Notes: generated by a model not told the origin, from the letters alone. A DNA stretch of 64,000 nt from Gentiana macrophylla (GCA_026214975.1 CM047806.1:47385947-47449946); one strand, 5' to 3'. Positions 21,440-34,360 are shown, counted from the first letter of the stretch. Numbers and translations: made by a program.

Positions 21440-22520
21440 TATCACAAATGGAACCCAAAGTTGTTGAAGAAGCAATTTGGATCCAGATTGGATAATTGCT
21501 ATGCAAGAAGAATTAAATGAATTTGAAAGAAATCAAGTTTGGACACTAGTTGAAAGGCCAAGTCATGCAAATATCATTGGTACTAAATGGGTATACAGAA
21601 ATAAACTTGATGAATCTGGTACCATTGTTAGAAATAAGGCCAGACTAGTTGCAAAAGGCTATTCTCAAGCAGAAGGAATAGATTTTGATGAGACTTATGC
21701 ACACTTTGTTGCAAGATTGGAAGCTATCGATTATTTTTGGCACATGCGTATACAAGAACTTCAAAGTATATCAAATGGATGTCAAGAGTGCATTTTTGAA
21801 TGGTATCCTAGAGGAGGAAGTGTATGTTCAGCAACCTCCTGGATTTGAAGTTAAAGATCAAGAAGATAAAGTGTATAGACTCAACAAAGCACTTTATGGA
21901 TTGAAACAGGCACCAAGAGCATGGTATGAGACTCTATCTCAATTCTTGGTGGACAATGGTTTTACAAAAGGGACCATTGACAAGACACTTTTCGAGAATC
22001 ATTGAAGGGACAACACTCTTTGGTACAAATTTATGTGGATGACATAATTTTTGGTTTCCGAGAATGATTTACTTTGTGAAAAGTTTGCAAATCTAATGAA
22101 GAGCAAATTCCAAATGAGTATGATGGGAGAAATGAATTACTTCTTGGGATTGCAAGTTAAAGCAGCTTGAAAGATGGAATCTTCATTCATCAAACCAAGT
22201 ATACCAAAGAGTTGTCAAGAAATTTGGTATGGAAAACAAAGACTAAGAGCTCAACTCCTATGAGTACAAACATCGATTGGATGAAGATAAAGAAGGCAAA
22301 GATGTTGATCGACTCTGCATGAAGGATGATAGGCAATCTGCTCAGATCTTCTCGCCAAACAGACTGATATATCCTTTTCTTTGTAGGTGTTTGTGCAAGA
22401 TTTCAATCCAAACCTAAAGAAAGTCATTTAGTGTCACAAAAGAATTCTCAAGTACCTAAAAGAGACTTTGGGAGTAGAATATGGTATTCCAAGGAAGGAA
22501 GCTTCAAGGTAATATCCTAC
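21440..22520 (+). pseudogene. pol: Copia reverse transcriptase
   Basis: The fingers are clear at 21477-21700: [34 protein letters not shown] and [20 protein letters not shown]. The palm appears in another frame as [20 protein letters not shown], then QPPGFE and [12 protein letters not shown]. The catalytic YVDD is intact (22032-22043) after a further frameshift. GEMNYFLGLQV follows. The family is certain, but the frame changes at least three times. Confidence 0.88.
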
Positions 22521-22559
22521 TTCATTACGATTATTTGGATGCAAGATTGATAGAAAAAG

Positions 22560-22990
22560 CACCTCGGGGAACACCATCAGTTAATGGGAAATAGATGGTC
22601 TCCTGGTTTAGCAAGAAACAGAATTCTATTTCAACTTCCCACTTGAAGGCCGAATATATTGTTCTTTGGAAGTTGTCAGGCACAAATACTATGGCTAAGA
22701 CAACAATTAAGGGATTATGGAATTGAAGAAAGGAAATTCCAATCATGTGTGACAACACAAGTGCAATTGCAATCACAGAAAATCCTATTTTGCATTCAAG
22801 AACCAAGCACATTGATGTGAGACATCATTTTATAAGAGATCATGTTGAAAAGAAAGATGTGGTGGTTCTATACATCCCTCACGAAGATCAACTTGTCGAT
22901 ATTTTCACTAAGCCACTTGATAGTGAAAGATTTGCCAAATTAAGGATCGAACTTGGAATTATAAAGATTGGTGATATTCAAAGAGTGTGA
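22560..22990 (+). pseudogene. pol: Copia RNase H
   Basis: SWFSKKQNSIS-like residues near 22600 and a KAEYI-type segment near 22650 precede the open frame at 22745-22990. That frame reads CDNTSAIAITENPILHSRTK, HIDVRHHFIRDHV and VDIFTKPLDSERFAKLR. This is the end of copia pol, closing at TGA 22988-22990. It contains the conserved H-I-D and I-F-T-K-P segments. Confidence 0.88.
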
Positions 22991-23010
22991 CTGGAATTCA
23001 CCAAGGGATT

Positions 23011-23165
23011 AGTCTTTGCTATGTTGGGTGAGCTCACTTAGCAGATTAGTCATTGGTATCAACAATTCCATGTACTTTTGTTTGAACAATTGAGCAAATG
23101 AGGTTGCTGGCGGATTGGTCTTTGTCATGTTGGGTGAGCTCACTTGATGATCATCATTGGTGTTA
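23011..23165 (+). repeat. Tandem duplication of ~119 bp after pol
   Basis: The segment with TTGGGTGAGCTCACTT, preceded by GATTAGTCTTTG or GATTGGTCTTTG, occurs at about 23012-23040 and again near 23131-23155. It is noncoding and lies just past the pol stop. Confidence 0.7.
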
Positions 23166-23626
23166 AACTTCATCTTGTATTATCAATTGAACAAAACAAG
23201 GAGAAAACAAGGATCGCAGAGTCACCTTGTGTCGGTGTCATTGAAGCACATTATCGCCAGATCGCCGAGCCCACCCCTTGAGGATACCTTCTTCGAAGGA
23301 ACTTTACTCGAGTCAAAGTTATTAAGGTCAAAAGCGATTTGGCGGGATATTTATTTTGTTCATTATTACCACAGTTAAACCATCCAACGGTTACAAACTT
23401 TATGGAGGAGTAATGGACCACGTGTCAAGACAAGATTTAATCGGATTTAATCGTGGTTACCTCAATATACGTGCTATGACAGTTTCAACTACCCAATCGC
23501 CTATATAATCGATCGTTATTACTTAGCAGATTCACCACTTGCAATTTACGCAGCTTTATCTCTGCAAAATCTACTTCGTGTGAATACAGATTTGAGAGCA
23601 ACTCTTCTTCATCTTTTCTTATTTCA
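23166..23626 (+). other. Noncoding stretch between pol and the extra ORF region
   Basis: About 460 bp with no gene seen. It ends in a leader-like TTTCTTATTTCA just before an ATG at 23627. Confidence 0.4.
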
Positions 23627-25146
23627 ATGGCGGAAAGAGTTGAAGTTCAAATCGAATCAAGCCAAAGTGTAAGAGGCTATGTTGTTGATGCAAATCAAAC
23701 AGAATCGCCATCAATATAGGTCGAAGAATAAGAAGATTTGCAGGATCGAGAATATACTCAACATCGAGTTAGATACGATATCATACACCAATGTTATTGA
23801 TTTACGGAAGAATATGATTATAGAAATAAGAATCAAGCTTTCAAAACCACTTTGTGAATGGTGAGGAACTTGTAATCTCCTCCACCGCTTAGACAAGTGT
23901 TTGGTTTTGAAGAAGTTGTTGATGGTTCGGTCAATCCACAAGCTATGGGATTGGACAAGATGACTTTTGTAGATCGAGATCAAGACGAAGCAACTATTAA
24001 ATCGCACAGTGCATCAAGCTGCAAAAACATTGGTATTGAATATAGTCTGCCGAGCAAGCTCATTGCAAAGAACATACTTGGGCTAATCTGGCAAGATGGA
24101 TACTCTATCGGGACTCAAGATAGAGCGATGATTATCATTCTGCAGGAGCATGAAGTTTGATTGGGCTGGATACTTTATTCATTATATGAAGAAAGTTGCA
24201 AAAGGAGGACAAACTAGGAAAAGGAAATCAAAGGCCTTACCCTTAGGTTTGATGATTGAGACCACTTGAATCACTTGGAGGTTCTCGACATTGAACCAGC
24301 TTGATATAAATCGGTCCAGATACAAGAAGGAGATTGATTATGCAATTCCTGGACTTGATGATGATGAAGAGATTCTTGGAGAGGTCTCTGATGATAATGA
24401 TGATGGAGATGATGGTGATACTTGGTGGTGAGCAGTTCAACAAACTAAGAAGATTTCTATCAAACCCTTTGCACCAAAGAAAATCACTGAAAGAGAAAGA
24501 GTGCCGATGATGTTAGGAAGACTTGAAGTCTTGAAATCAAAGAGAACAAGGAAGGAAACAAACCTGATGATGAGTCTGCTGAGGTCAAGTGGAGGTTAAT
24601 GACCCGCCAGAAGTTCAAGAAAAACTGTTGGTGAAATTTTTAGAGGACAAAGGAATAAGCTAGCTAGTAAAAGAAAGTTGACTAGAAAAGTTGATGATGA
24701 TGAACCCCTATCCAAGAGGATGAAGGAGGTTTCCAAAAAGAAGAAATATGGCAAGGGAAAGAGTTGAAAAATTTGGAGGCACAGAGGGCCCAGAAGAAGC
24801 ATCGAAGAGAAGAGGAAGAAGAAATTTGTTGAAGCCGAGCCTCTAACTATCATTCCACCAATTGTTATCGGTGATTCCTCCAATGAAGAAGTTATCAAGT
24901 TCACCGATGCCGAAGCAAAGTTGTTTTTGAGCAATCTGTAGGGATGTACTGTGAGCTCATCGACCTCGAGCCTCTTTGTAGTATCCATCGAAGAACCACA
25001 AAGAAACCACCGAACTGAAACTCGCTATGGTGGTTGAAGAGGTGATTGGAGACTTGGTTGAAGACCACCAAATTTGGCAATAGTTCAGGGGAAGAGCGGT
25101 TTGTCGCTAACCCTGGCCGATGAGCATGTAAGTCGGGGAACCAAGT

Positions 25147-25935
25147 GTGATATGGATGGAAGTAGTAGGTACAAATGCACATTCACAAACTTTCTGCCGA
25201 CTTTCAAACATATGTGAAGAAACCATGGATCCGCTTGTTGGAACCTTTGGAGGTCAACAAGCCACTGGAGAGCTTGCTCAGAGATCTTTCATGCCATTTG
25301 AAAGGCATGCAAAAAGGAGCAAGAAAACTGAAGAGTTTGTGGATCCCAAACTTCAGCAAATTGCTGATTACTTCCAGTGGAAGTTTGGGTTCTACAAAAG
25401 ACAAAAACCAGCTGCTCAACCAATGACAGATTTTGAAGAATGGGTTTTTGACAAGTTGGGAGTGGAGAATTTGCTGGATCTGATTGATACAACCTTGCTG
25501 CAATCAAGATTGATGGATTTATTTGATGAGCAACAGAAGGAGGAGGGTATCAAGTTTAGAGATCCAAGAGATGGTCCTGATGATTCTTCCTCATCATCAG
25601 ATAGTAGAGGAGACTTTCCCTCTGGACCAGGAGAATCAAGTGGGGCTGCACTAACACATGTACCATCTGTGCAACAGTCCACTGATGGTGGAAGATCTGC
25701 TGAGGGCCAGCAGACTGGAGAAATGGATGAGGATCTACAGGATCTCACCATGGATGATCTGGAGGCATTGATCAATGAAGGCATTACTCGAGTCTTGGTA
25801 GGTGGTGATGAACCAAGTACATTCCATGTTGTAGAGCCCCTCTTGCACAAACCGATCTTGGACAGAGTGAGGATTTGGATGGAGAAAAGGTTCTTTGATT
25901 TTAATGAACCTAGTGCCGATTCAAGAGTCAATTGA
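25147..25935 (+). CDS. Largest open part of the extra ORF (262 residues)
   Basis: A continuous frame inside the region above. The first ~20 residues are probably upstream frame noise. The recognisable order is a moderately charged N-terminal half (FMPFERHAKRSKKTEEF, then QIADYFQWKFGFYKRQKPAA), an acidic Ser-rich middle (DDSSSSSDSRGDFPSGPGES) and an acidic C-terminal part (MDEDLQDLTMDDLEALINEG). The composition suggests a soluble, partly disordered protein. An antisense frame of 192 codons covers the same bases (25416-25994), but it mirrors this one and is not credible. The function is unknown. Confidence 0.5.
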   Translation: MIWMEVVGTNAHSQTFCRLSNICEETMDPLVGTFGGQQATGELAQRSFMPFERHAKRSKKTEEFVDPKLQQIADYFQWKFGFYKRQKPAAQPMTDFEEWVFDKLGVENLLDLIDTTLLQSRLMDLFDEQQKEEGIKFRDPRDGPDDSSSSSDSRGDFPSGPGESSGAALTHVPSVQQSTDGGRSAEGQQTGEMDEDLQDLTMDDLEALINEGITRVLVGGDEPSTFHVVEPLLHKPILDRVRIWMEKRFFDFNEPSADSRVN

Positions 25936-26059
25936 ATATCAAGACGGATTTGACATTGAAGGCACTCGACTAAAAGCGCCATCATCCTGCACAAGATTGG
26001 TCATCTTTGAAGGTTTCCAAGTGGATAATACCAATATATTCAATCCACAGGAAGTTGAA

Positions 26060-26160
26060 GAGGAGGTACAGGTTGCTGGGATACAAACAGCACCTGGACA
26101 AAGGTTGGAACAGGAGGTACAGGCTGCTGAGTCTCAAACAGCACCTGGACAAAGGTTGGA
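26060..26160 (+). repeat. In-frame 51-bp tandem repeat in the extra ORF
   Basis: GAGGTACAGG..GCTG followed by CAAACAGCACCTGGACAAAG occurs twice in tandem (about 26063-26112 and 26114-26163). Both copies stay in frame and encode EVQVAG/EVQAAE plus QTAPGQRLE. This is a small protein repeat within the decayed extra ORF region. Confidence 0.85.
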
Positions 26161-27695
26161 ACTCGATTTGGGTTTGGAGGAAACCCCATTGTTGATCGAT
26201 GAGGCTGCTTTGTAGTGGAACTGCTTGAGCCAAGGCCATCATGAGGGAAGGATAGTCGCCAGATCGTTAATGAGGATGAGCAGCTGCTGGACTATAACTA
26301 CAGTGATGAAGAATTACAAATTTTTGGAGAAGAAGAAGTTGTTGAAGAACCTGCACAAGATCCTATCCTTGAAGATGTTCTTGGTGCAATGGTTGAGAAG
26401 GACCTCCCCTGCTTGGGAGAGATTTGAGTAGAGCTATGGTCATCAGCAGACAAACAGCACAATATAGAGTTGAGAGCTCACTTGATGGATCTACCGACTT
26501 GATAGAATGGCCGATGGAGTGCCAATTGAAGTTGTCAATGAGTTAAGAATGTAAGAAATGACATGCAACAGCTTAAGAACTCAATTGGATGAGCAAGAAC
26601 AAAGATTTGAAGAAGCGATGAAGATGGTAAATGATAATAGACAATCATTGTCTGATTGCTTCAAACTTTGCATCTACTCAAAATGCAATGAATAATTTGA
26701 TGCTAGATGTCCAGGGTATCAAAGTTGGAAATAAAGCCAAAGACAAGTTTCTAAAAGATCAACTTGTCTCTATACATGAGAAACTTGACAAGCTTCACTT
26801 TGAAGCTCCCAAACTTGTCGAGCCTATTCTTCGCACAACAACTCCGCTATGCCCGATCCCAAATTTATGAAAGGATCAGCAGATTGGAAGAGACCACGCA
26901 ATCAAGGATTACTTCACTTGATACTAGAATCGAACAATGGCAGGTCAATTACAGAGTGATAGTATCACAGGAAGCTATTCATGGCCTCATCTCACGTTTT
27001 GTTGATGATGTCACTAAGGGAAGAGGCCAATCACCGCAGCAAAGGAGGTCGCGGACTCTTTGCACTGTAAGAGATGGACTGATGATACAAATGCTTTTAG
27101 GCAACTTTGCACTGGCAGAGTGCAACTCATCGATGATCTCTATCACAAAGACAAGAAAGAGTTTCATAAATGAAGGAGACCCTATCGTGACATGGGATTT
27201 CATGAAGGTCTTAACTCTTTCTTGAGTTTGAAGTTTTGGGAGGCAAGGATTAGAGCTTTAAGAGCAACTACCAGAGGCAGAAGGAGTAGCAGAGGTGAAA
27301 AGGTGCTACCAATTACAAAAGCAAAAGATTCACTGAATGAATTTAAGGAGCTGTATATGAAGTTTGGCTTCAGGGTAAATCAGATCAATCTTGTCCTACC
27401 TGAAGCATGGAATTGGTGGAAACAAGTCAATTCTTATATTGACTTTACACTTATTGAGAATGAATGGATGGTTGAAATGATAGAAGAGATCAGAGCCTAT
27501 CAAGAGCAAGCTGAGAAGGCTAGACAAGAAAGAGAGAAGAGACAATAGATCAGCTACTTTTCACTGTTTATCTTTGCTGTATCTAGTTGTAATAACTGTG
27601 AACAAATTTTTATAATGAGAATTGACTGAATTTGTTCTGTTTGTGTTTTTATCTTTTGCTTTCTTTGATTAGGTGAGGGTAGTGGCATCATCACC

Positions 27696-27708
27696 AAAAA
27701 GGGGGAAA
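27696..27708 (+). other. Polypurine tract of the copia element
   Basis: AAAAAGGGGGAAA lies immediately before the 3' LTR start at 27710 and fits copia polypurine tracts. Confidence 0.88.
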
Positions 27709-27709
27709 T

Positions 27710-29413
27710 TGTTGGACTTATTTCTTAGTTTTGATGATGAGTGCCATACTAGCTGTTATAGTGCAAAGGCAAAAAGATGTCTAGATGGAATGTATAGGTT
27801 TATTAGAGTTTGATTCATAAATAGGTTTGATCAAACAAGCATCAGTAATAGGTCACGATCGTTTATCGCCAGATGGTCCAGTCGATGAGGGTAGATAGGT
27901 CATGAGTGATGTGTCTGCAACTCCGCCAAGATCAAGATCAAGGTGAGGGTTCAAACTCAGTAAATGAAGGCTAAGGGATCAAACTTAGTATTTAATATCA
28001 AGGATATGGAATCAGTATCTAGGCAAGTCTGTGATGACCTAAATTGATTACATATACCTTGTTTTAAGGTCTAAGTTCCACAAGTTGGATGATGTTTGGG
28101 ACTCGATTATATTCAAAATGATGTAATCTAACTTCACAAATAAAAGTTGGATAAAGGAATCATTTGCATTATATTTTACTGAGATAAAAATATAATATTC
28201 AAAGCAGATCGATTGGTTTTACAAACAGACTAATGAACCTGCTGATATATGCCTCGATTAATTCAAGATTATTGAGAAGTTACATGGATAAGAACAGCCA
28301 ACTACCTCTGACTTATCAAGCAAATCAAAGGCTGAGATTAAAAAGACGTTGGGATGATCCATATTTTTATCCATTGGATACAAGTCAAAGGGTGGGCCAA
28401 TTTGCCTTTGTCAAAAGTAATCTGACGATAAAGGTCACCCATGAATAGTGTGAGAATGCGGTGAGGATGGGACAAATACAAGGAACGGTCACATTTGAAT
28501 TTCAAATTCAAGTCACATGCATTCCTACCTATAAATAGAGGACTTTCAACTCAAGAAGAAGATGATGAATTTTGGAATAAACTTCAAGTGATAACATTGA
28601 GCTGAAAAACACCCTGCTGAACTTACTGAGCTTAAGGTCACTTTGATCTAGTTATTTTCTTCAAGTGCATTACGTGTTTAAGTTGCATCAAGCATACACA
28701 CTTGAAGACCGCAAGTCTGCTTGATTATATCATCCTAATCAAGTCTTTAATTGAATCATTTACTTGATTCATTCTTTATTTTATAAAGAGCTCTTGAAGG
28801 CAGTGAAGCATCATTAGTGTGAAAGATCTGTTGGTTTGTGGTGGAGCTGGTGAAGAGGCAATTCTACCCTTCAAGGACCAGTGGAAGACTCAGGAGCAGC
28901 AATCCTACCTGTTCTTAGTTTTCAGTTTGTGAAGCCATAGTTATTGGTGAAGGACAAGCAACCTAGGATTCTTTGTAATGAGATAACTCAAAGATTACTA
29001 GTGAATTTCCTCCAACATCACAAGAGAAGAGTGGACGACAGATTACATCACGGAACCACTATAAAAATCTCTCTACTTACTTAATGCATTTACCTTACGC
29101 ACTTAGTCATTATTCATATCAACTCTTTGAATCTAGCAATCTGAAATCACACACATACTCTCTCGAGTATCTAATACTTAGTAACATATTTAACAAGTAA
29201 CAAGGCTTAATTTTGATATTATTCCATTTGCACAAATTCAACAAAATCAACTGTCATGAGACTCATCATTTATCGGCCAGCTACGAGGTCTCAGCAGACA
29301 TCAAGTATCGCAGGTCTTTGAAGTTGCAGAATTTGTTAACTCCAAAGTTTTAAGTGTTAAGTTTATTCACCCCCCCCTCTAAACTTAACTAAAGCCTTTT
29401 CAAGGGACCAACA
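27710..29413 (+). repeat. 3' LTR of the copia element, complete
   Basis: 1704 bp, starting TGTTGGACTT and ending GACCAACA, with inverted terminal TGTTGG/CCAACA. Its right part matches 16465-17409. A TATA box, CTATAAATAGA, is at 28529-28539. Confidence 0.92.
28529..28539 (+). promoter_or_regulatory. LTR TATA box of the copia element
   Basis: CTATAAATAGA on the plus strand within the 3' LTR, followed by a CT- and A-rich start region. It is the likely core promoter by motif. Confidence 0.6.
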
Positions 29414-30350
29414 ATATGTATTGACTCGTAATCCGAGAGTTGCCTTTTATCCTCGATTTGCATAGAAAAGTTCTACTTTTGGGTATATTTTATGATCTTT
29501 TGTAGGTTTGAGAGATGCCGGGCATTGGTTCAACAAGTTTCAAGATCGAGGACATATGCAGAATGTGGAAAGATCGATTCGAGGTTCGAGAGCTTCATTT
29601 TCACAAGTAAAATATTCGGACAAGAGCTAGTTAAGAGTGATTTGGACCTGAATGAAGAAGAACAAGGATCTCAGCATGGTTTGGGCTTGTTGATTGTCGA
29701 TGGGTCGACATCGATCCCAACCCATCGAGTGTACCATGTCCCAAAATCAAAAAAATTGATCTTTAGCCGACTTATGTTATAACCTAGTGCGGTTTTGCAA
29801 CTACATACAGAGAGCAGCGTTGTAAACGAAATAAGCTTCACAACATATGAGAGAATACACTATTCTTATACTTTGGTTTAATAAAACTTAATTCTTTTTT
29901 GGGATGAAATATCTAGAAATTCTTTCGGCAATTTTCAAAGCTAGATCTACATTAAGGTTTATTGTTTAAGGTATTCTCGTATTCGTTATCTATGAATTAT
30001 ACGTATACCTATGATTGCAAGTTTTTATGTTAGACCTTCTTGATGTATGATCTGTGCAGAATCTAATTATAGCATGATAAGTTAATTAGAATTTAGTAAT
30101 ATGATGTATGTGTGAATTGCAAAACTCTAGAGCTGAGTTCTCGGCTGCCAAACTATTGGCAGGTCTTGCCATCGAGGGTTTGACAGACAGAACTACCATG
30201 GTCATTCTTATGGTGTTAAATCTGATTTCCTGAATTAATTTATATGTTCGTTAGACTGGCCATCTATGTTTATGTTCTTGTAAAGTGATCCCAATGACCC
30301 GTTCAAGGTGATAGAATTAGTTAGGACAAAGGTTTTTAGGTCACTATAGG
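29414..30350 (+). other. Left flank of the chromovirus; likely Athila-type LTR remnant
   Basis: The reading continues at 62134 once the chromovirus and its ATAGG duplication are removed. The right-hand continuation ends in an Athila-like LTR end and primer site, so this stretch is probably the 5' part of the same LTR. One 96-codon frame at 29492-29782 has no recognisable content and I do not call it a gene. Confidence 0.45.
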
Positions 30351-30886
30351 TGTAACGCCCCGCTCCCGGACACCGAGTCCTTATCCGGAAAGAGCGCTCG
30401 GCACATATATTATCAAATAAATTCAATAATATATGTAAGCCTTACGTCATACATCAGAACCAAACGACGTGGAAGATAAAACGACTCGGGGAAAAAACCA
30501 AAAGACAAAAGATCGAACACACGGTAATCAATGCTGTGAAAAACTAAATCCAATAAAGAGAACTAATCATCCAACATCCAAATCCCAAAAGATCTCAAAA
30601 GAACTAAACCAAAAAGAAGGACAACATTGTTCAAACGTGAAACAACTGTTTTAAGAAAGAAACAACTAAAAGAACTAAGTCTTCAAAAGCTTCATCTCAA
30701 ACTTCATCATCAAAGAACTCGTAAACCGTAGCAACCTGTTCATCTTCTTTGGGGAAAGGGGAAGACAAACACAACGTAACGGGGTAAGTACAAAAGTACT
30801 TAGTAACGCGTAGAAGATCGTATAACTATGATCTCATAAAGAAATAAAAGCAACGCCGTCTTTTATTAATTCATTTCCGTTGTTAA
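30351..30886 (-). repeat. Left (3') chromovirus LTR, first part
   Basis: 536 bp matching 59777-60706 without the TRIM. It is cut at 30886 by the GTTAA-flanked insertion. Confidence 0.93.
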
Positions 30887-32580
30887 TGAAGGATGCAGGT
30901 TCTTAGATCTAAACGAATTAGATCTACGCGCAGCGGATGGATCACGACTTACACATCACAATACATAATTAAAGGACTTAAACTACTACAAGGGGGTTAA
31001 GATTATTTTACCAATATCGGGAAGAGAAGCCTTGATCTTCCAATGTGTTCTCCAAACGGCAGTTGGTGGACACCCTTCTTGATAAACGAACCTCCTTGAT
31101 ATGCAACACCAAGAAAAACTCCAAGTTTTTCTTCAACCAGAAACCCAAGACAAGAAACAAATTTTTCTTCTCTCTTTTTTAGTGTATAGGTCGAAATTTT
31201 CCTTGTCCTTATGTCTTGGAAAACTCTCTTTATATATGAGAGTAAATCCTTGGCCTCCAAGTTTCTAATCAATTAAATAATTAATTAAAAAGAAATCACA
31301 ATAAAGGATAATTCCATTTATAAAAGATTGTGATTAATCAATCAATCAATTACAAATCAATTATCTTTTATTAATCATTAATCACACAAGAAAATCAAAT
31401 CTTGCATTTAATGAAGTATGAGGCGCCATATACACTAGGTTTTAGGCCCACGAGAAATGTCTTTTCTTTTTCATGTATTATATTATTTAGCCCAACTAAA
31501 TAATATCCATGCATATCAATTAATTAGCCCGCACCAATTAATTATCAATGAGGCCCAAATAACAAGATTATTAGTCCGAATTACGTAAGCCACATCGGGA
31601 CCATGGACCTATAACCGGTAGCTCAATAATTAATTATTCATCGAACATAATAAGTACATTAATTATTAATTCCGGGATTACGCCACCATAAACCCAAATC
31701 GAACACTACCGATTATAGATGTATACTTATACTCAACCCATAGAGTGAATAAGCGTCCATTGATATAATCACTACATACGGATTAACCCTCCATAGATCG
31801 TCCATTACGAGTGGGAAGTCTCCGTGAACCCGACTGAGAATATCTTATCCTTATTTACCATTAACCCCTCGATGATCAATTAGTATGCATATCCGACTAG
31901 TAGCTAATTAGTCAAATGCGAAACTCCGGGATCGATCACTTTCTTAGGGCTAACAAATAAGGGATCTGTCTCTACTTCCCCGCAGGAAGGAATGGATTCC
32001 ATGTCTCGTGAAAATCAGAACTACTCACTCATCCGGAGATAGTGCCAATGAGAAGTGGCTTGGAACACATATTTAAGTGAACCGTAACTAACACATCAAG
32101 CACTACCCCGGGACAAGCAGCACCATGTGATCACCTCAGATTAAGGTCGATCCATATATGATCATCTAATGATTTAATAAGATTCCTCGATTACGGAATT
32201 ATATCGAGAAATTCAGATTAAATCGGTCCATCCCTATATGAATGCCATCATATATAAATGCCCCACGAGGTACCCTCTACCGGCAGTCAGGATAAGACTA
32301 TCACACCCTAAGGTGTTCTGGGTGCATTATTGGTGTTTTAATCAAGAGACCCTAAACTCGATTAAGTTCACCACGGACTAACATGTTTAAGTATATCACC
32401 ACTAACTCAATCCTCACGTGCATGCCATACACTGAGTTAAGCGATTACATACAGATATACTTAGGGTTTGCAGCAGTTGTATTACTTTACAAGCACAAAG
32501 CAAGTAATAAGGTGAGATAAATTTCGTCATTCATTATTAAAAACAATTACACAAATTTTCTTTCGGCACTACACCTAACA
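30887..32580 (-). repeat. Left (3') LTR of the LARD-like element
   Basis: 1694 bp, matching 51618-53308. On the minus strand it begins TGTTAGGTGTAG. Confidence 0.94.
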
Positions 32581-32593
32581 ATCTCCCACTTGC
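32581..32593 (-). other. Polypurine tract of the LARD-like element
   Basis: The minus strand reads GCAAGTGGGAGAT directly before the LTR start TGTTAGG, the usual copia form. Confidence 0.88.
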
Positions 32594-34355
32594 ACGAAAT
32601 GACAAGTAACGATTGTTTTTAGAGCACACCCTTTCTCATCTTATTCACAACACTCTCCCACTTGCTCTAAAAGCGGATGAGACATATCCATCAATGCCGC
32701 ACCCTCCAAGCACTCGACTTGGTACACCGATTAGTTAGGTTGTCGACTCGAGACGATCTTTAGGATTGAAACGTTGTCGGTCCTTCCAATCAAAGCGGTA
32801 CTCTCTCAATATGCTTTTGACTTGTGTGACTGAGAAAATCCTTCTAAGCTATCTCTTCACTATTTTCACAATGAAGTGATATCGGCTTATCGACACGGAA
32901 TTACTCCCTAACAAAAGGAAATTCTAAGCACTATGAGTAAACACCGAGCCCGAGATCAACTTAATGATCATCCTTAATCGACTACAAGTCGAATCAGTAG
33001 TCAACCATATTCAAGTTTGCACTGAATATACAAGCATATGATTTCTCGCTCTCTAAAGATACTTGAGGACGATTACTAAACCGCTATTCAATGCTCGAAT
33101 ACGAGATTCGACTACTATTGACTTGTGATAACCTCGACTTGCCGTTATCCAAGAGAGACTCTATCCCATTTTCTCTTTATCCGAGATTTAGAGAATCATT
33201 CCGAGATGTAAGGTAGGACTACTCTCGTTGAATGTTGCATACGTATATGCATGATCATCTTAACCAATAAGACGGATGGGATAGCCAATGACTCATTCTT
33301 GTGAATTTGACCGAATCAAATTCTTAGAATATAGTCCAATTCTCTCATCCAGAGAATCTTGGCCCGCTGGGTTTCGATTTCAGATAGAACACACATGTTG
33401 TTTCCAACCGTTTGATGTTATCATTCATGAACACTAATACTACTACTTTACCAATATTGATATCCAGTCCTACTAAAGACTTATCAATATTCTGGTCAAG
33501 TCCACATATTTTAAAACATGTGACTTTAAATGACCGAGAGGTTCTCTTAAATCCACAAAGGACATAAGTCCCGGCAATCAACTTGCCATTTGTTCTAACC
33601 AAGACCCTTCGTTCGAATGACTCTGCACTCCGTTTTACGGCAAGAAAGTCTCAGTGAATCACCCTATTTTCTCGCTTTTAACTAAATCTTGCAAGATCGA
33701 GTGGTGAGAGAGTTTAAGGTCTAGTTAACTCTCTACTTGTCAGGAATCACCCACATACCACTCAGCTTTGCGCTGAAAAGTTTAAAATTTCCTATTCATT
33801 CGACTCTTTTCGGCGTAGATCCAATTGCTCCCACTGGGCCTGAGACACTCAGGTGGTTCTACAAGAGGCTGAACAGAACTGGAGTATCAAAACTCCATTT
33901 ACAGGGTTAAGGTTTTCAAACCAACCTCTATGATCAGAATCCTATACAGCCCACCAAGAGCCATAGTTTATCAATCACCCCAGCAGACTGTAAAGTCCAC
34001 ATAACCACAATGGGTCAATGGTTAAACCATACTCCCACTGTGTCTTGGGTGGATTGATATTCTGAGCTAATAGTATTTATCAGTGTAGTCACCAACAACC
34101 GATGTTGGACGTGGTCTGATTAAATCAGATAGTAACTACCTTTGGGTAACCGTAATCCAAGGTTTAAGGCCGCTACTTTTAGATTCTATCGAAGCCTTGT
34201 GACATTTCAACCGCCACTTTCGATTTCAAGAATCTTATAACCAACCTTCACTCGTCACATTAAGACATTTTACAAACATTCACAATCTGAACGTATGCGC
34301 AAAATCTCCAGTCCTACCTTCAAGCATTAAGTGCTAAATGCCTACATTTACGGAA
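32594..34355 (-). other. LARD-like internal region, 3' side
   Basis: No gene seen. A short 85-codon minus frame at 33345-33602 has no recognisable content. The sequence is structured like untranslated element RNA, without domains. Confidence 0.5.
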
Positions 34356-34360
34356 GTGGT

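Larger units (their letters stand above)
23627..27548 (+). pseudogene. Extra ORF region after pol (SIRE env-like position)
   Basis: Starts with ATG at 23627 (MAERVEVQIESSQSVRGYVV). Pieces in changing frames follow: 23897-24160; an acidic run DDDEEILGEVSDDNDDGDDG near 24355-24420; Lys-rich stretches; the longest frame at 25147-25935; then charged, helix-rich pieces at 26631-26870, 26764-27225 and 27192-27548. It ends EEIRAYQEQAEKARQEREKR before TAG 27546-27548. SIRE/Maximus elements carry a long ORF here, sometimes called env-like. I see no signal peptide or membrane segment, so an envelope role is not supported. No domain is recognised. Confidence 0.55.
16465..29413 (+). mobile_element. SIRE-like Ty1/copia element, 5' end lost in the gap
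   Basis: The visible part of the 5' LTR (16465-17409) matches 28457-29413 of the complete 3' LTR (27710-29413, TGTTGG to CCAACA). A tRNA-iMet type primer site follows the 5' LTR. Domain order is gag, protease, integrase, RT, RNase H, which is the copia order. LTRs of 1.7 kb, two zinc knuckles and a long extra region of 4.5 kb after RNase H fit the SIRE/Maximus lineage. Many stops and frameshifts occur. The likely 3' target duplication copy is ATATG (29414-29418), but the 5' copy cannot be checked. Confidence 0.82.

Noticed and set aside
25416..25994. 192-codon antisense frame opposite the copia extra ORF
   Set aside because: It mirrors the sense ORF's low-complexity coding sequence and has no own motif or promoter; a shadow frame.
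26046..26165. CRISPR-like array
   Set aside because: Only two direct 51-bp copies without spacers, in frame within an ORF; a protein repeat.
29492..29782. 96-codon plus-strand frame in the LTR-like flank
   Set aside because: No recognisable domain and no neighbouring coding context; probably chance.
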